Positions 12,739 to 26,602 of a stretch of DNA of 64,000 nt are shown in pieces. The stretch is from Chrysogorgia sp. JL179-B06 (taxonomy: Eukaryota > Cnidaria > Anthozoa > Scleralcyonacea > Chrysogorgiidae). The number at the start of each line of letters is the position of its first letter. Position 1 is the stretch's first letter. The notes below the pieces were generated by a model. It was not told the origin of the DNA and did no database searches. It saw nothing but the letters and a program-made list of their open reading frames with translations. A program made the position numbers and the translations under genes. Where the stretch lies: NCBI GenBank assembly GCA_035772405.1, contig JAYKKM010000124.1:1-64000 (forward strand), in the 5' to 3' direction.

Positions 12739-12853
12739 ATAACCTTTGTTTTCTGTCCCCCATTAAATACACCTTTCAAATGGAAATTATACCACTTATT
12801 CTACCTTAAATCATATCAATTTTATAATATTTATGTAATAAAACAAAGGTTAT
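12739..12853. promoter_or_regulatory. invertible-type start/promoter element, copy B
   Basis: Perfect 13-bp arms: ATAACCTTTGTTT at 12739-12751 and its reverse complement at 12841-12853. The MGQ start codon and ribosome site on the minus strand are present with one extra C (CCCCCAT). The flanking methyltransferase and recombinase are both fragments. Confidence 0.65.
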
Positions 12854-13502
12854 ATGTATTTTTGAAGCTCAATGCAGGAATTGGCGCACAAAATAATACA
12901 GCCTTTAAAAAATAGTAGATAGTATACTAATTCAGCATATTAAAATTGTGAAAACTAGTGAATGAGATGACCAAAAAGGGCTATAATGGCATGCTCCACA
13001 AATTCATGAAGATGTAAAAAAATGAGATATAAAAAAAATAGATAAACTATCTTTTTTATCCAAAAACTTTTTTCCATTAGATTCAAAGAAACCTTCTCAA
13101 ATTTGTAGAAAGCCTCTTGATTTTAAGTCCCGTTTAATAGCAGGCCAATAAAGTTTCTTGATAATTGTCCAGACATTCGTGATGTAAAATGGTAAGGATA
13201 TAAAAAGATCATTGATCTTATAACATATTTGCTTTTCCGATGTCTAGGGCTTTCCAGAAAAATAGCTAACATGGGAAGAGATATAAGGAATAAAACAAAA
13301 ATGGCAAATTCTACATCTTTAATTTTATTTGAGAAACTATATCTAATCCTCGATGATGCTAGAATCTAAAAAAATAAAACTAGCCAAATATTCTACTAAT
13401 GGAAAATGTAAAAAAATTTTTATTAGTATTAAACAATAAAAAAAGATTACATTAAATGAAAGAATGTCCTCAAAAAATCTGGATATCATTACATATTACA
13501 AA
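12854..13502 (+). pseudogene. truncated C5-cytosine methyltransferase, copy B
   Basis: It matches copy E (35922-36527) closely but with extra indels. Motifs I ('FEA.AGIGAQ'), IV (PCQ region near 13245, damaged) and 'LPKYLLMENVKN'-like are recognisable. It ends at the shared junction before motif VIII and so cannot be a working enzyme. Confidence 0.55.
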
Positions 13503-13647
13503 GATTAGGGCAGAAGGTAAATGATTTTAAAATGTATAAAAAAAAATTTATTGGGAAACCATTCATAAATAATAAAAAACAATTAAAGATAATAAAAGAA
13601 AAAGATGATTACAAATGTATTACAAAAAAATTACAAAAAGGAGAGAA

Positions 13648-16600
13648 ATGAAAAAGAATGACATAAAACACATCTTTTTTTGCTTTAAACAGTTTATATT
13701 TGAGTATGTTTGTACCTTATTTAACTATTAATGGCAAAGGCAAACAACTATTATATTCCAAGAGCTAAAACATGAACAGAAGATTCAGGAAATCTAAAAA
13801 ATGGTCGCGGTAGTTTTATGTTTGAAGATAGCAAGGGCAATTTAGTGATCAGCTGGAATATTGGGGACATGCTCTTCAAAAAATTATGACTATAGTACTA
13901 GCATGTGAAAGACAAGTGATGCACATTTGCCGGGAAATCTAAGCAATTGGTTGGATGGTGGTTTTATGTTTCAAGATATAAAATGGGGCAATTTATGATC
14001 AGACTGGATATGGGCCACTCCTCTTCCAAAAAATCATGACTATAGTACTAGCATGTGAAAGACAAGTGGGGGAAGGACATTGCCAGAAATCTAAAGGTAT
14101 TGGTGATAATGGTTTTATGTTTGAAGATTTGCAAGGGCAATTTATGATCAGCTGGATATGGGACTGCTCTTCAAAAATATGACTATAGTACTAGAACATG
14201 AGACTCAAGTGACTCCAGTTAACGGAAATCTAAGCAAATGGGATGATGGTGGTCTTTATGTTTCAAGATAAAAGGGGCAATTTATGATCAGCTGGGATAT
14301 GGCCACTAAGCCCTCTTCAAAGAATATGACTATGATAATAGTAGATGAAAAATCAGATGAGATAAATGCCAATTAAAGGAATAATATAAGTATATGGTCG
14401 CGATTGGTTTGTTTTATGTTTCAAGATAAAAGGGGCAATTTATGATCAGCTGGATGAGGGTCTCCTCTTCAAAAATATGATTATATTAAAAATAAATGAA
14501 AAACAAGTCCAGAAATTGCCGGAAATCTAAGTAATGGTCACAGTGGTTTTATGTTTCAAGATAAAAGGGGCAATTTATGATCAGCTGGAAATAACACTCC
14601 TCTTCAAAAATATAACCATGGTACTAGCAGGTGAGAGGCGGGTCCTGCAATTGAAGGAAATATAAGTTATGGTCGCAGTGGTTTTATGTTTCAAGATAAA
14701 AGGGGCAATTTATGATCAGCTGGAGTTGGGACTGATCTTCAAAAATATGATTATAGTGCTAATAGGTGAAAAACAAGTTCTCCAGTTAGAGGAAATTTAA
14801 TCAACGGTGCTAGTGGTTTTATGTTTGAAGATAGCAAAGGCAATTTATGATCAGCTGGAGCTGGCACTCCTCTTCAAGTGTTGTATAGTGACAAAGATGT
14901 ATCTAGTGTTATAGCTTTAATTCAAGCAAATACTGGAATGACCAAGGATACCACTGATGCTATTTCACCAGTAGATATAGACATGCAATTTGATGCTAAT
15001 GTTTTAAGCTTATTAGGCATTGGCGGAACCTTCCCAAAAAATACTAAGGGCACAACCCTAACTTATGCTCATGGGGGCATTACAAGTGATGGTCCTTTAG
15101 TTGTTACTGTAAAAATTACTAAGGGCACAGCAACTGCTTCTGCAACATTCACTGTGGATGTTAGTGGCATTAATGCAGCTAAGAAAGATAAAATTCAAGA
15201 AGCTAATTTACAAGTACTTAAAACTAAGCTAATTGGTGGCATTGTTACAAAAGCTGCTGATAAAGTGGGAGCCATTGCAGTTCGTATTAAAGATGCAGCA
15301 TCCCTTAAAGCAGGAACCGGCATTGATCTTTCTAGGCTAACTGCTTCTTCAACATATGCAATTTTAGCAAGTGGAGATAAAGATACTGGAATAATTACTA
15401 TTAGTGTAATAATGACAACAGATGGTGCAACAGTTCCAAAATCACCACCAGTTACTCACAATATTAACCATAAGAGTGATGCTGCTATTGATGCTGAAGT
15501 ACAAAATAATGCAGATGCAGGTAGTATTAAAACTATAATTGAAGCAATAACTGGAGTGAAAAAAAACTTCTAATGTTGATATTCCAGTAGTAGCTGCAGA
15601 CACACCATTTGATGTCGTTGCTTTTAAAACACTTGGTGGAAGTAATGGAGTCTTTCCAGGTACTAAGGGCACAACCCTAACTTATTCTCATGGGGGCATT
15701 ACAAGTGATGGTGATTTTAACTGTTACTGTAAAAATTACTAAGGGCACAGCAACTGCTTCTGCAACATTCACTGTGGATGTTTCTGGAATTGATGTAGTT
15801 AAGAAAGATAAATATTCAAGAAGCTAATTTACAAGCACTTTAAACGCAACTAACTGGTGGTGCTGTTACAAAAATTACTGATAAAGTGGGAGCCATTGCA
15901 GTTCGTATTAAAGATGCGGCATCCCTTAAAGCAGAAACCGGCATTGATCTTACTAAACTAGCTAATTCTTCAAACATATGTAATTTCAGCAGCAGCAAAT
16001 GGGACTTCTGGAACAATTACTATTAGTGTAATAATGACAACATCTGGAGCAGCATCTGAAATATCAGAAGTAGTCACTTACACTTTCTATCATAAGAGGA
16101 ATGATGATGTTGATGCTGCAAATAAAGCAGATGTAGTAGATACAAATAGTATTAAAGTTACAATTGAAAATATTATTGGAATAACCAAGGCTACCAATGA
16201 TGCTATTTCACCAGTAGATATAGACACACTATTTGATGCTAATGCTTTAAGTTCATTAGGAACTGGTGGAATCTTCCCAAGTGATATTAAGGACACGACC
16301 TTAACTTATGCTCACGGGGGCATTACAATGATGGTGATTTAACTGTTACTGTAAAAATTACTAAGGGAAAAGCAACTGCTTTTGCAAATTTTAACATAGC
16401 TATTGGTGGCATAAATCTTGGCAAGGTAAAAAAAGAAGCAAACAAATTCAAAAACTTTAATTCACCTGATAGTCTTCACTCTGTAGCAGCCATTTTACCT
16501 CTAAAAATATAAAAGATGTTAAAACACAATTTGAGGCAATATCTGGTTATAAAGTCCCTATCCTAACTGATGGTTATAGCATCTCTAGGGTAATTGTTAA

Positions 16601-16835
16601 AACAGCTTTAGATCCTAAAACAAAAAAAGCAGTCTATACTATAACTATAAGTGATACTAATAGTAATGCTGCAACCAAGGATATTGTTGTTACCTTTGGT
16701 GTCTCAAAAGATGAGGGTTTATCATGGGGAGCAATAGCAGGCATTACAATCGGTTCTATTCTTGGAGTAGGTATATTAGGATTTTTAATGTACTATCTTT
16801 TTAAAAAAATTAAAAAAACAAAAATAAGACATTAA
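13648..16835 (+). pseudogene. surface protein S2: 8 blades + 2 long repeats + anchor, frameshifted
   Basis: This is the counterpart of S5 (36666-39790) about 23.0 kb away. Signal peptide and eight blade repeats occupy about 13648-14870, then come two 209-residue-type repeats (about 14880-16180), the terminal beta-domain and a membrane anchor ending 'KKTKIRH'. The blade region has a dense cluster of insertions absent from S5, whereas 14878-15558 is clean and better than S5. The frame ends at an A8 run (15559-15566), where most repeats have A7, giving 'GVKKNF' and a stop. Further indels follow near 15715, 15810 and 16328. The architecture is certain; whether the gene is truly broken is not. Confidence 0.7.
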
Positions 16836-16979
16836 TAATTTTAAATGTATGCAAAAAAAATAAATATTGCTTTACCACAAAATAAAAGAACGTTTTTAAA
16901 CACTAGTTGTATAGAAATATTTAAACCATGTCTTATTGATGATTTTTAAATGAAAAAAGATTAATATCATAATTTATTA

Positions 16980-17008
16980 GGAATCCATTTTAATGGGTTC
17001 CTATTTTT
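16980..17008 (+). terminator. rho-independent terminator after S2
   Basis: GGAATCC and GGGTTCC pair (with G-U) around an 8-base loop and are followed by a T-rich run. It lies about 145 bases after the S2 stop. Confidence 0.6.
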
Positions 17009-17672
17009 GTTCTAAAAAATTATTTCATTATTAGTGATAATTTAATTACTCTGCAGTTTTGATAATTTTTGATAATACCTTAGACTCAATCCTTATTTTT
17101 ACATTCAACAAACTTTTGTATTAATCCTTCTCTTTGTTAAAACAAATGATTATTTATATAACCAAACTAACTAAAATACTGGACTAAAAATTGAGTTGAG
17201 GGTTGATTGTATAAATATATGATATCTAATATTATGTTTGGTGTGCACTTATGTTTCATGCATAGCTAAATTTTATGATGCTTTAGCAAGAATATGATGA
17301 TTTTAAATAAGTAATTTTTAGTGATTTATCCCCTTTATCAAAAAAAGGTGTAAAATTAATAGTAAGTTCATTATATAATAAAATAAGAAAAGATTAAGGC
17401 ATAAGGTAAACGGTTTTAAAATGTAAAAAAAATTTATTAAAACCCAACTTATAAATAAAAAACAATAAAAATAATCAAGAGATAATAAAAAAAGATAAAT
17501 GATTACAAAAGTTTAGCTACAAATGACAGTAGTAAGTAATATTTAGATAGTTAAGAATAGGGGAATAAATCCTTATGAATTAAAAATACAAAAAATGATG
17601 GCATGAGCGCTTTAAAAATCAAATAACATATACCATGATAGATTTTATTAAAAAAATTGAAAAGGGAGAGCA

Positions 17673-18775
17673 ATGAAAAGAATGGACAAATGCATCTTTT
17701 GTACTTTAACACTTATATCTAGTACATTTTTACCTTATTTAACTATTAATGCAAAGATAGAAACTAATATTCCAAGAGAAAAAACATGAACAGAAGATTC
17801 AGGAAATATAAGCAATGGTCAAACTAGTTTTATGTTTGAGGATAGCAAAGCAATTTATGATCAGCTAGAAATGGCAGTCCTCTTTAAAAAATAGATAATG
17901 ATAAAAATAAAGATCATGTAGTTAAGTGTTAGAACTACAATTAAAGCAATTGTTGGAATGACTAAAATATACTGATCATGAAATTATACCAATCCCCGCA
18001 GGTTCAAACTCAACCCTTAATGTCATTGCTTTAAAAATACCCGACGATATGGTCAAACCCTTCCAACTAACACTAGAGGTACAACTTTAACTTATTCTCA
18101 TAGTGGGCTCACTAGTGATGGTGCTTTAAAAGCAACAGCAACCCATTACTAAGAATGGCACAACTGCTTCTGCAAATTTTAACATAGTTGTTAGTGACAT
18201 GGATCCTGCCAAAGTTAAGACCAAAGTACAAAGGAAGCAAACAAATTTGAAAACCAGCTTTCACCTGATGGTTGTTAATTCTAGAATACCCATTTTATTT
18301 CAAAATATAGAAAATTGTTTTAAAACAAAATTTGAGGCAAGGATAATAAATACTTTTAGATAAAATAAATAGATTTAAAAATCAATATGGTAAAACTAGG
18401 TATAAAATTTTTGAAAATTTAAAATTAAATAATGTTGTAATTAATGATAAAAATGCCCATAAACCTTTGAATGTACTTATTTGTAAATTACTTTATTCTA
18501 AACCAAGTAATAAAACTACAAATGAAGAACATGAACAAGAAAACATTAAATTCAGAACTAACTAAAAATCATCCAAAATGAAGAAATTGATTTAATAAAG
18601 ATAAATATAACAAATCTTTTGATGAAGAAATGTTGGGCGATATTTTAAAAATAACTAAAAAAATGGCTGCTGTTTCATATTGATAAGATAATAATGAGTT
18701 AAATTATAATTTTTTCTATTCATCATCTAAAAAAGGGGCGATATAATTATCCGTTCTTTAGATAAAACAGAATAA
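17673..18775 (+). pseudogene. R-type short surface relative, copy C
   Basis: After a GGGAGAG ribosome site the N-terminus is close to the S-protein signal peptide (frameshifted), followed by one blade repeat (about 17820-17890). The R-specific 'IKAIVGMTKI' block follows, a region like the terminal beta-domain, then a C-terminal ~150-residue block ('KIFENLKLNNVVINDKNAHK', 'ITKKMAAVSYW') not found in S proteins. Several stops and indels prevent a single product. Copy F (40631-41731) is nearly identical. Confidence 0.55.
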
Positions 18776-18995
18776 TTTATATATAAACATATAAAATCAT
18801 TTAAACAATTATTGCACATATTCTTATCAAAATTATGATAATTAAGAACAAATTATTTTTTCTTTTATTAATAATTATTAGATCATATAAAAATGGTTGC
18901 TTTAACATTTCAAACATCAAAAAATCATGTTAAATTAATTTCTTTCAATAAAATCTCTTTACTTGTTTCAATGAATTTTATGCGATACTGGAAGC

Positions 18996-20587
18996 ATGAT
19001 GATATATGAAGCAGATATTCAATATTTCAAAAACATATGTCTTAATCCAGAAAAATTAAGAGCCCAGATTTCTACCAACCCATACAATAAATTTGGAATA
19101 AAAGTTGGAGAAAGTGAAAAAAGATCATGAACTCATTTACTTCCTAAAGTAGCAGAATTAATTGATGAAATGGCGGGCGATAAACGTAAAATACTAATTG
19201 AGTTTAATATACCCGCTTCAAAGAAAAAAATGATTTTATAGTTTTAGGTAAAAATAGAAGAACATACTTACATTAAAGATGGGCAATCTGCGCTTGAATT
19301 TTTTAAATCTGCAAAGTGATCTCCTTCTAAGCATTTTAAAGAAATAGTAGAAAGTGAATTTAAAAACCTGAAATTACTTGGAAGTCAAAAAATAATATTT
19401 AATAAAATTCAGAGATTCATTCAAGCATATAACAAAGAAAATAAAATGACTTTTATTATTTCTGGAGCTCCAGGTTCTGGAAAAACCATTGTTGCTTTTA
19501 AATTATTGATGTTGATGATAAAAGCTTTAGATCTTAATATTCAATTAAGGGTTCCTGTCAAGAACTGCGCGAAGCTTATTAGGCATGGTCTTAAAGAAAG
19601 TTGTCTAAACAGGAAGAATTTCTGGTTCAAATGTATGAAAAGATAATGAATTAACAATTATTGATAAGGCTCATAAAGCAATTGGAAGGGGTGCTGGTAA
19701 AAATTCACTACCAAAGAATGTACAGACATTTAAGATTTGTAATTATATTTATAGATAATGACCAAGTTATTGATAAAAAAAGGAATGAAAAAAAGAAGTC
19801 ATTATAAAAATTGCCAAAGCAAATAAGCACAATGTTTATTCATATAATCTAGAAGAAAATTTTAGAAAGGCTGGAGAAAGAGTTTTACTTGATTGAATTG
19901 ACCATGTTATATATTGTAAAGAAACAATTAATAACGGTTTTAAATACAACCAGGAAAAACATGTTAATAAATATTTAAAATATAAGCTTTATGGATATAA
20001 TGATGTAAATACATTTGCTAAAACATCCTTTGAATATCATCAAGAAAATAATAGTACTAGATTTGTATCATTTTGACATAAACCTTTTTATATAGGACCA
20101 GCCGATAAAAACGGTAATATTCCCTTCCATATTAAAATAGGTAATTATAATTTTACCTGAAATCCCAATGAAGAATGATGAAGTAAACAAATTATTGCTG
20201 ATAAGAATACATATAATAATGAAATAAAAGAATATGCTAATGATCGCAAGATGTTTTTAACAGGAACCCCTAAGCCAGAATATATAGCTTATTTTAAGCA
20301 TATTCAAGGATATGAATTTGATAACATATTTGTTTACATCCCAAAAGTACTAACTTTTAAAAATAATGAAATTGTTTTTCATCGCTAGGAACTTGCAAAA
20401 GAAGTTAAAAGTTCTCCAACCTGAGCACCACCTTCCAAATCAAAAGATGTTATTAACAAAAGTGTTTATAAATGGAATAAAAAATTCTTTTTAAAGAGAT
20501 TAAAAGTGATGTTGACAGAGGAACAAAGTCAACACATGTTTTTGCTGAGGATAAAGCTCTAAATAATGATTTACTTAATGCCCTAAA
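18996..20587 (+). pseudogene. DUF2075-type nuclease-helicase, copy C, internally deleted
   Basis: It starts with 'MMIYEADIQYFKNICLNP' and runs to the A7 run in 'SKKK' where the frame breaks, as in copies D, F and G. About 310 bases are then missing: the sequence jumps from the first to the second 'AAAAATAGAA' direct repeat (19250), removing the rest of the nuclease-like motif and the following ~100 residues. Walker A is intact ('SGAPGSGKT', near 19466-19492), but Walker B reads DKAH. The C-terminus converges on the recombinase gene. Confidence 0.65.
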
Positions 20588-21319
20588 AAATTTTATAAAT
20601 ATCTACATCCTCACTTTTTTTCTTAATGTAAGAAGCTGTAGTTTCAATATTAGAGTGGTCCATTGATAAAGAAATGTCATAAATAAGAAGCACCCCTTGG
20701 AATAATTATACTTTGCATAACCCCTCCTAAACATATGAGGAGTGGTTTTTTTTTTATTTAAAGGCAATTTCAAAATTCTTTTATATAAATTGCGATATTG
20801 AAAATTAAATAGTCTGCCCTTGATTTTTTTCAGTATAACTTGTAAGTTCAGAGCAAAGTCAATTTGACATCTTTACAATTCTTTCTTTCTTGCCCTTACC
20901 ATTTATTTTAATATGATGCGATAAATGTCAGCTCCTTTAATACATAAAAGCTCTTCGGATCTAATTCCAGTTTCAAATAATAATCTTATTATTAATCGCA
21001 TCTGAATTCTTGTTTTACAATTTGGGTTAACCTTTTTAAGAAGATCATTATATTCTTGAAAGGTGATGTAGTCTTTAACTTTTTCATCCCTTTTAGGAAG
21101 GGTTAGTTCATGTTTTCTATCATCTTTAAGAAATTCATAATAGCTTTTAATAGCAGAGACAATAACTTACATTGGATTATTAGAATAATCAGGAAGTGAT
21201 GTGTATAACTTTCTGTAATCTAAGTCATAATATTCAAGTTTCATGGCATATTTGTTGTATGTAATAATAGTTTTTGAGCAAAATCCTTTGATTTTTTTTA
21301 AATAATCTGGATATTTCAT
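20583..21319 (-). pseudogene. tyrosine recombinase, copy C, nonsense mutation
   Basis: Same gene as the intact 54213-54944 copy. After 'LPDYSNNPM' an in-frame TAA replaces the CGA codon of the intact copy, and copies D and F share exactly this change. The catalytic region is still recognisable downstream ('GIRSEELLSI', 'MGHSNIETTAS' with HSN preceded by D). It was probably inactivated before duplication. Confidence 0.65.
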
Positions 21320-21345
21320 ACAAAAGAATGATAAAAAAAATACAG

Positions 21346-21455
21346 ATAACCTTTGTTTTCTGTCCCATTTAATACACCTTTCAAGAGAAATTATACCACT
21401 TATACTATCTTAAATGGTATTAATTTTTAATATTTATGTAGTAAACAAAGGTTAT
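21346..21455. promoter_or_regulatory. invertible-type start/promoter element, copy C
   Basis: Perfect 13-bp arms at 21346-21358 and 21443-21455 (ATAACCTTTGTTT and its complement). The minus-strand TATAAT, AAAGGTGT ribosome-site region and ATG-GGA-CAG start lie between them. The orientation reads towards the recombinase. Confidence 0.7.
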
Positions 21456-22062
21456 ATGCATTTTTGAAGCTTTTTGCAAGGAATTGGAGCACAAAAATAA
21501 AGCCATTAAAAATATTAGAAAATATACTAATTCAGCATTTAAAATTGTTTAAAACTAGTGAATGAGATGCAAGAGCTATAATGGCATACTCACAAATTCA
21601 TAAAGATGTAAAAAAAATGGGATATAAAAAATAGATAACTACCTTTTTATCCAAAACTTTTTTATTAGATTCAAAGAAACCCTCTCAAATTTGTAGAAAA
21701 CCTCTTGATTTTAAGTTCCCATTTAATAGTAGCCAATAAAGTCCTCAATAATTATCCAGACATTCGCAATATAAAAAGATAAGGATATAAAAAAACACGG
21801 ATCTTAAAACACGTTCTTTTCCAGGTCAAGGGGTTTCAGTAGCTAACATGGAAAGAGAGGTAAAGGAATAAACTAAAATGCAAATTCTACATCTAATTTT
21901 ATTTGAGAAATTATACCAAATATTAGATGATGCTAGATCTAAAAAAACTACCCAAATATCCACTAATGGAAAACGTAAAAAATTTAATTGGTGTTAACCA
22001 CGCAAAGGATTACATTAAATGAAAGGATGTCCTTAAAAAATAGGGTGTATTACATATACAAA
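21456..22062 (+). pseudogene. truncated C5-cytosine methyltransferase, copy C
   Basis: N-terminal two thirds of the methyltransferase with several frame breaks (for example at 21610-21640 and around the PCQ region, damaged to a 'GQGV'-like reading). It ends at the shared junction with the conserved box at 22063. Confidence 0.55.
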
Positions 22063-22191
22063 AGATTAGGGCTGAAGGTAAGTGGTTTTAAAATAAAAAA
22101 ATATTTATTAAAAATCAACTTATAAATAAAAAACAATAAAGATAATAAAGTAAAAGACAAATGATTACAAAAAAATTAAAAAGGGAGAGTA

Positions 22192-25100
22192 ATGAAAAGA
22201 ATTAATAAACGCATTTTTTGTACTTTAACACTTATATCTAGTACATTTTTACCTTATTTAATATTAATGCAAAGGAACAACTAATATTCCAAGAGCAAAA
22301 ACATGAACAGAAGATTCAGGAAATCTAAGTGATGGTAATGGTAGTTTTATGTTTGAGGATAAAAAGGGCAATTTATGATCAGCTGGACGTGGCACTCCTC
22401 TTCAAAAATATGACTATGATAATAGCAGATGAGAAACAAGTAAAGCAATTAGGGGAAATCTAAAGAATGGTTGATCTGGTTTTATGTTTGAAGATAGAAG
22501 GGGCAATTTATGATCAGCTGGATATGGCACTCCACTTCAAAGATATGACTATGGTACTAGCAGGTGAGAGACAAGTGAAGCAATTAGCGGAAATCTAAAG
22601 AGTGGTTATGGTGGTTTTATGTTTGAGGATAAAAAGGGCAATTTATGATCAGCCGGAGGCGGCACTCCTCTTCAAAGATATAACTATAAATCTAATAGTT
22701 GAGAATCAAATGCTAAAATTAGCGGAAATCTAAAGAGTGGTTATGGTGGTTTTATGTTTCAAGATAAAGAGGGCAATTTATGATCAGCTGGACACGGCGC
22801 ACCTCTTCAAAAATATGACTATACTGAAAATAAATGAAAAACAAGTCCAGCAATTAGTGGAAATCTAAGGAATGGTCAAGGTGGTTTTATGTTTGAAGAT
22901 AAGAGGGCAATTTATGATCAGCCGGACATGGCACTCCTCTTCAATAATATGACTATACTGAAAATAAATGAAAAACAAATCCAGAAATTGCAGAACATCT
23001 AAGTGAAGGCCAAGATGGTTTTATGTTTCAAGATAAAGAGGGCAATTTATGATCAGCTGGATGAGTCACTCCTCTTCAAAGATATAACTATGATAATGAT
23101 AAGTGAGAGACAGGTGATAAAATTAGTGGAAATCTAAAACTGGGTTATGGTGGTTTTATGTTTGAAGATAAGAGGGGCAATTTATGATCAGCTGGATGAA
23201 TTAGTCCTCTTCAAAGATATGACTATGATAAGGATAAGTGAGAGACAGGTGATAAAATTAGTGGAAATCTAAAACTGGGTTATGGTGGTTTTATGTTTGA
23301 AGATAAGAGGGGCAAATTATGATTCAATTGGACATCTATCTCCTCTTCAAGTAATGTATAGTGACAATGATGTATCTAGTGTTATAGCTTTAATTCAAGC
23401 AAATACTGGAATGATTAAGGATACACCTAACGCTATTTTACCAATACTTACAAGTTCAAACACACCATTTGATGCTGCTGCTCTAAACTCATTAGGAACT
23501 GGTGGAAACCTTCCCAGGTGATACCAGGGGCACAACCCTAACTTATGCTCACGGGGGCATTACAAATGATGGTGCTTTAGATGTTACTGTAACCATTGTT
23601 AAGGGCGCAGCAAGAGCAAGAGCAACATTTACTGTGGATGTTGCTGGAATTGATGCAGTTAAGAAAGATAAAATTCAAAAAATTAATTTACAAACACTTA
23701 AAACACAGTTAACTGGGGGGATTGCTACACAAGCTGCTGATAAAGTGAAAGTCATTGCAGCTCGCATCAATAATGCAGCATCTCTTAAAACAGAAACTGA
23801 CATTGATCTTACTAAACTAGTTACTACTTCAACATATGTAATTTCAGCAAGTGGAGATAAAGATACTGGAGTAATTACCATTAGTGTAATAATGACAACA
23901 AATGGTGCAACGGCTCCAAAATCACCACCAGTTTCTCACACTATTAACCATAAGAGTGATGCTACCATTGAGACTGAAGTAAAAAATAGTTTAAATAAAG
24001 TAGATGGTGATAATGTTAAAGCTTTGATTGAAGCAATATCTGGAGTGAAAAAAAACTTCTAATGTTGACATTTTACCAGTAGTTGCTAATCCATCATTTA
24101 ATGCTGCTGCTCTAAAACTCATTAGGAACTGGTGGAACCTTCCCAGGTGATACTAGGGGCACAACCCTAACTTATGCTCACGGGGGGATTACAAATGATG
24201 GTGCTTTAGATGTTACTGTAACCATTGTTAAGGGCGCAGCAAGAGCAAGAGCAACATTTACTGTGGATGTTGCTGGAATTGATGCAGCTAAGAAAGATAA
24301 AATTCAAGAAATTAATTTACAAGCACTTAAAATGCAGCTAACTGGTGGCGCTGCTACAAATGATGCTAATAAAGCGAGGGTCATTGCAGCCCGTATTAAT
24401 GATGCGCCATCCCTTAAAGCAGAAACTGGCATTGATCTTTCTGGGCTAGATACTACTTCAACATATGTAATTTCAGCAAGTGGAGATAAAGATACTGGAG
24501 TAATTACCATTAGTGTAATAATGACAACAAATGGTGCAACGGATCCAAAATCACCACCAGTTACTCACACTATTAACCATAAGAGTGATGCTACCATTGA
24601 TACTGAGGTACAAAATAGTTTAAATAAAGTAGATGTAGATAATGTTAAAGCTTTGATTGAAAGCAATATCTGGAGTGAAAAAAACTTCTAATGTTGACAT
24701 TTTACCTGTAGTTGCTAATCCATCATTTAATGCTGCTGCTCTAAACTCATTAGGAACTGGTGGAACCTTCCCAGGTGATACTAGGGGCACAACCCTAACT
24801 TATGCTCATGGGGGCATTACAAATGATGGTGCTTTAGATGTTACTGTAACCATTGTTAAGGGCGCAGCAAGAGCAAGAGCAACATTTACTGTGGATGTTG
24901 CTGGAATTGATGCAGCTAAAAAAGATAAAATTCAAAAAATTAATTTACAAACACTTAAAACACAGTTAACTGGGGGGATTGCTACACAAGCTGCTGATAA
25001 AGTGAAAGTCATTGCAGCCCGTATTAATGATGCGCCATCCCTTAAAGCAGAAACTGGCATTGATCTTACTAAACTAGATACTACTTCAACATATGTAATT

Positions 25101-26602
25101 TCAGCAAGTGGAGATAAAGATACTGGAGTAATTACCATTAGTGTAATAATGGACAACAAATGGTGCAACGGCTCCAAAATCACCACCAGTTACTCACACT
25201 ATTAACCATAAGAGTGATGCTACCATTGAGACTGAAGTACAAAATAGTTTAAATAAAGTAGATGTAGATAATGTTAAAGCTTTGATTGAAGCAATATCTG
25301 GAGTGAAAAAAACTTCTAATGTTGACATTTTAACCAGTAGTTGCTAATCCGTCATTTAATGCTGCTGCTCTAAACTCATTAGGAACTGGTGGAACCTTCC
25401 CAGGTGATACTAGGGGCACAACCCTAACTTATGCTCATGGGGGCATTACAAATGATGGTGCTTTAGATGTTACTGTAACCATTGTTAAGGGCGCAGCAAG
25501 AGCACGAGCAACATTTATTGTGGATGTTGCTGGAATTGATGCAGCTAAAAAAGATAAAATTCAAAAAATTAATTTACAAACACTTAAAACACAGTTTAAC
25601 TGGGGGGATTGCTACACAAGCTGCTGATAAAGTGAAAGTCATTGCAGCTCGCATCAATAATGCAGCATATCTTAAAACAGAAACTGACATTGATCTTACT
25701 AAACTAGTTACTACTTCAACATATGTAATTTCAGCAAGTGGAGATAAAGATACTGGAGTAATTACTATTAGTGTAATAATGACAACAAATGGTGCAACAG
25801 TTCCAAAATCACCACCAGTTACTCACACTATTAACCATAAGAGTGATGCTACCATTGAGACTGAAGTACAAAATAGTTTAAATAAAGTAGATGTAGATAA
25901 TGTTAAAGCTTTGATTGAAGCAATATTTGGAGTGAAAAAAAACTTCTAATGTTGACATTTTACCAGTAGTTGCTAATCCCATCATTTAATGCTGCTGCTC
26001 TAAACTCATTAGGAACTAGTGGAACCTTCCCAGGTGATACTAGGGGCACAACCCTTACTTATGCTCACGGGGGCATTACAAATGATGGTGATTTAACTGT
26101 TACTGTAGCCATTACTAAGGGAAGAGCATCTGCTTTTGCAAATTTTAACATAGCTATTAGTGGATAGATCTTGCTAAGACTAAAGTACAAAAAAAAGCAA
26201 ACAAGTTTGGAGACTTTAGTTCAACTGATATCGTGAATTCTAGAGCAGCCATTTTACCTCTAAATGTAGAAAATGTTAAAACACAATTTGAGGCAATAAC
26301 TGGTTATAAAGCCCCTAACTTGACTAATGGATATAGTATTTCCAAGGTAATTGTTAAAACAGCTTTAGATGCTAACACAAAAAAAGTGGTTTATACTATA
26401 ACTATAAGTGATACTAATAGTAACATTGCAACCAAGGATATTGTTGTTACCTTTTGCTGTAAAAGCAATCTCAAAAGATAAAGGCTTATCTGGAGGAGCG
26501 ATTGCAAGCATTATAATCGCTTCTATTCTTGGGATAGGTATATTAGGATTTTTAATTCACTATTTTTTAAAAAAAATTAAAAAAACAAAAATAAAACATT
26601 AA
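22192..26602 (+). pseudogene. surface protein S3: 8 blades + 4 long repeats + anchor, frameshifted
   Basis: This is the counterpart of S6 (45135-50166), but with four instead of five 209-residue repeats (starting near 23470, 24100, 24720 and 25365) before the terminal beta-domain (about 25985-26480) and anchor. Eight blade repeats lie at about 22340-23350. Frame breaks: near 22260 in the signal peptide, 22905, 23325, 23511, A8 runs at 24048-24055 and 25935-25942, and single-base changes near 24114, 24660, 25150, 25331, 25595, 25979, 26165 and 26453. Most are absent from S6, so they are either recent decay or consensus errors. The domain order itself is clear. Confidence 0.7.
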
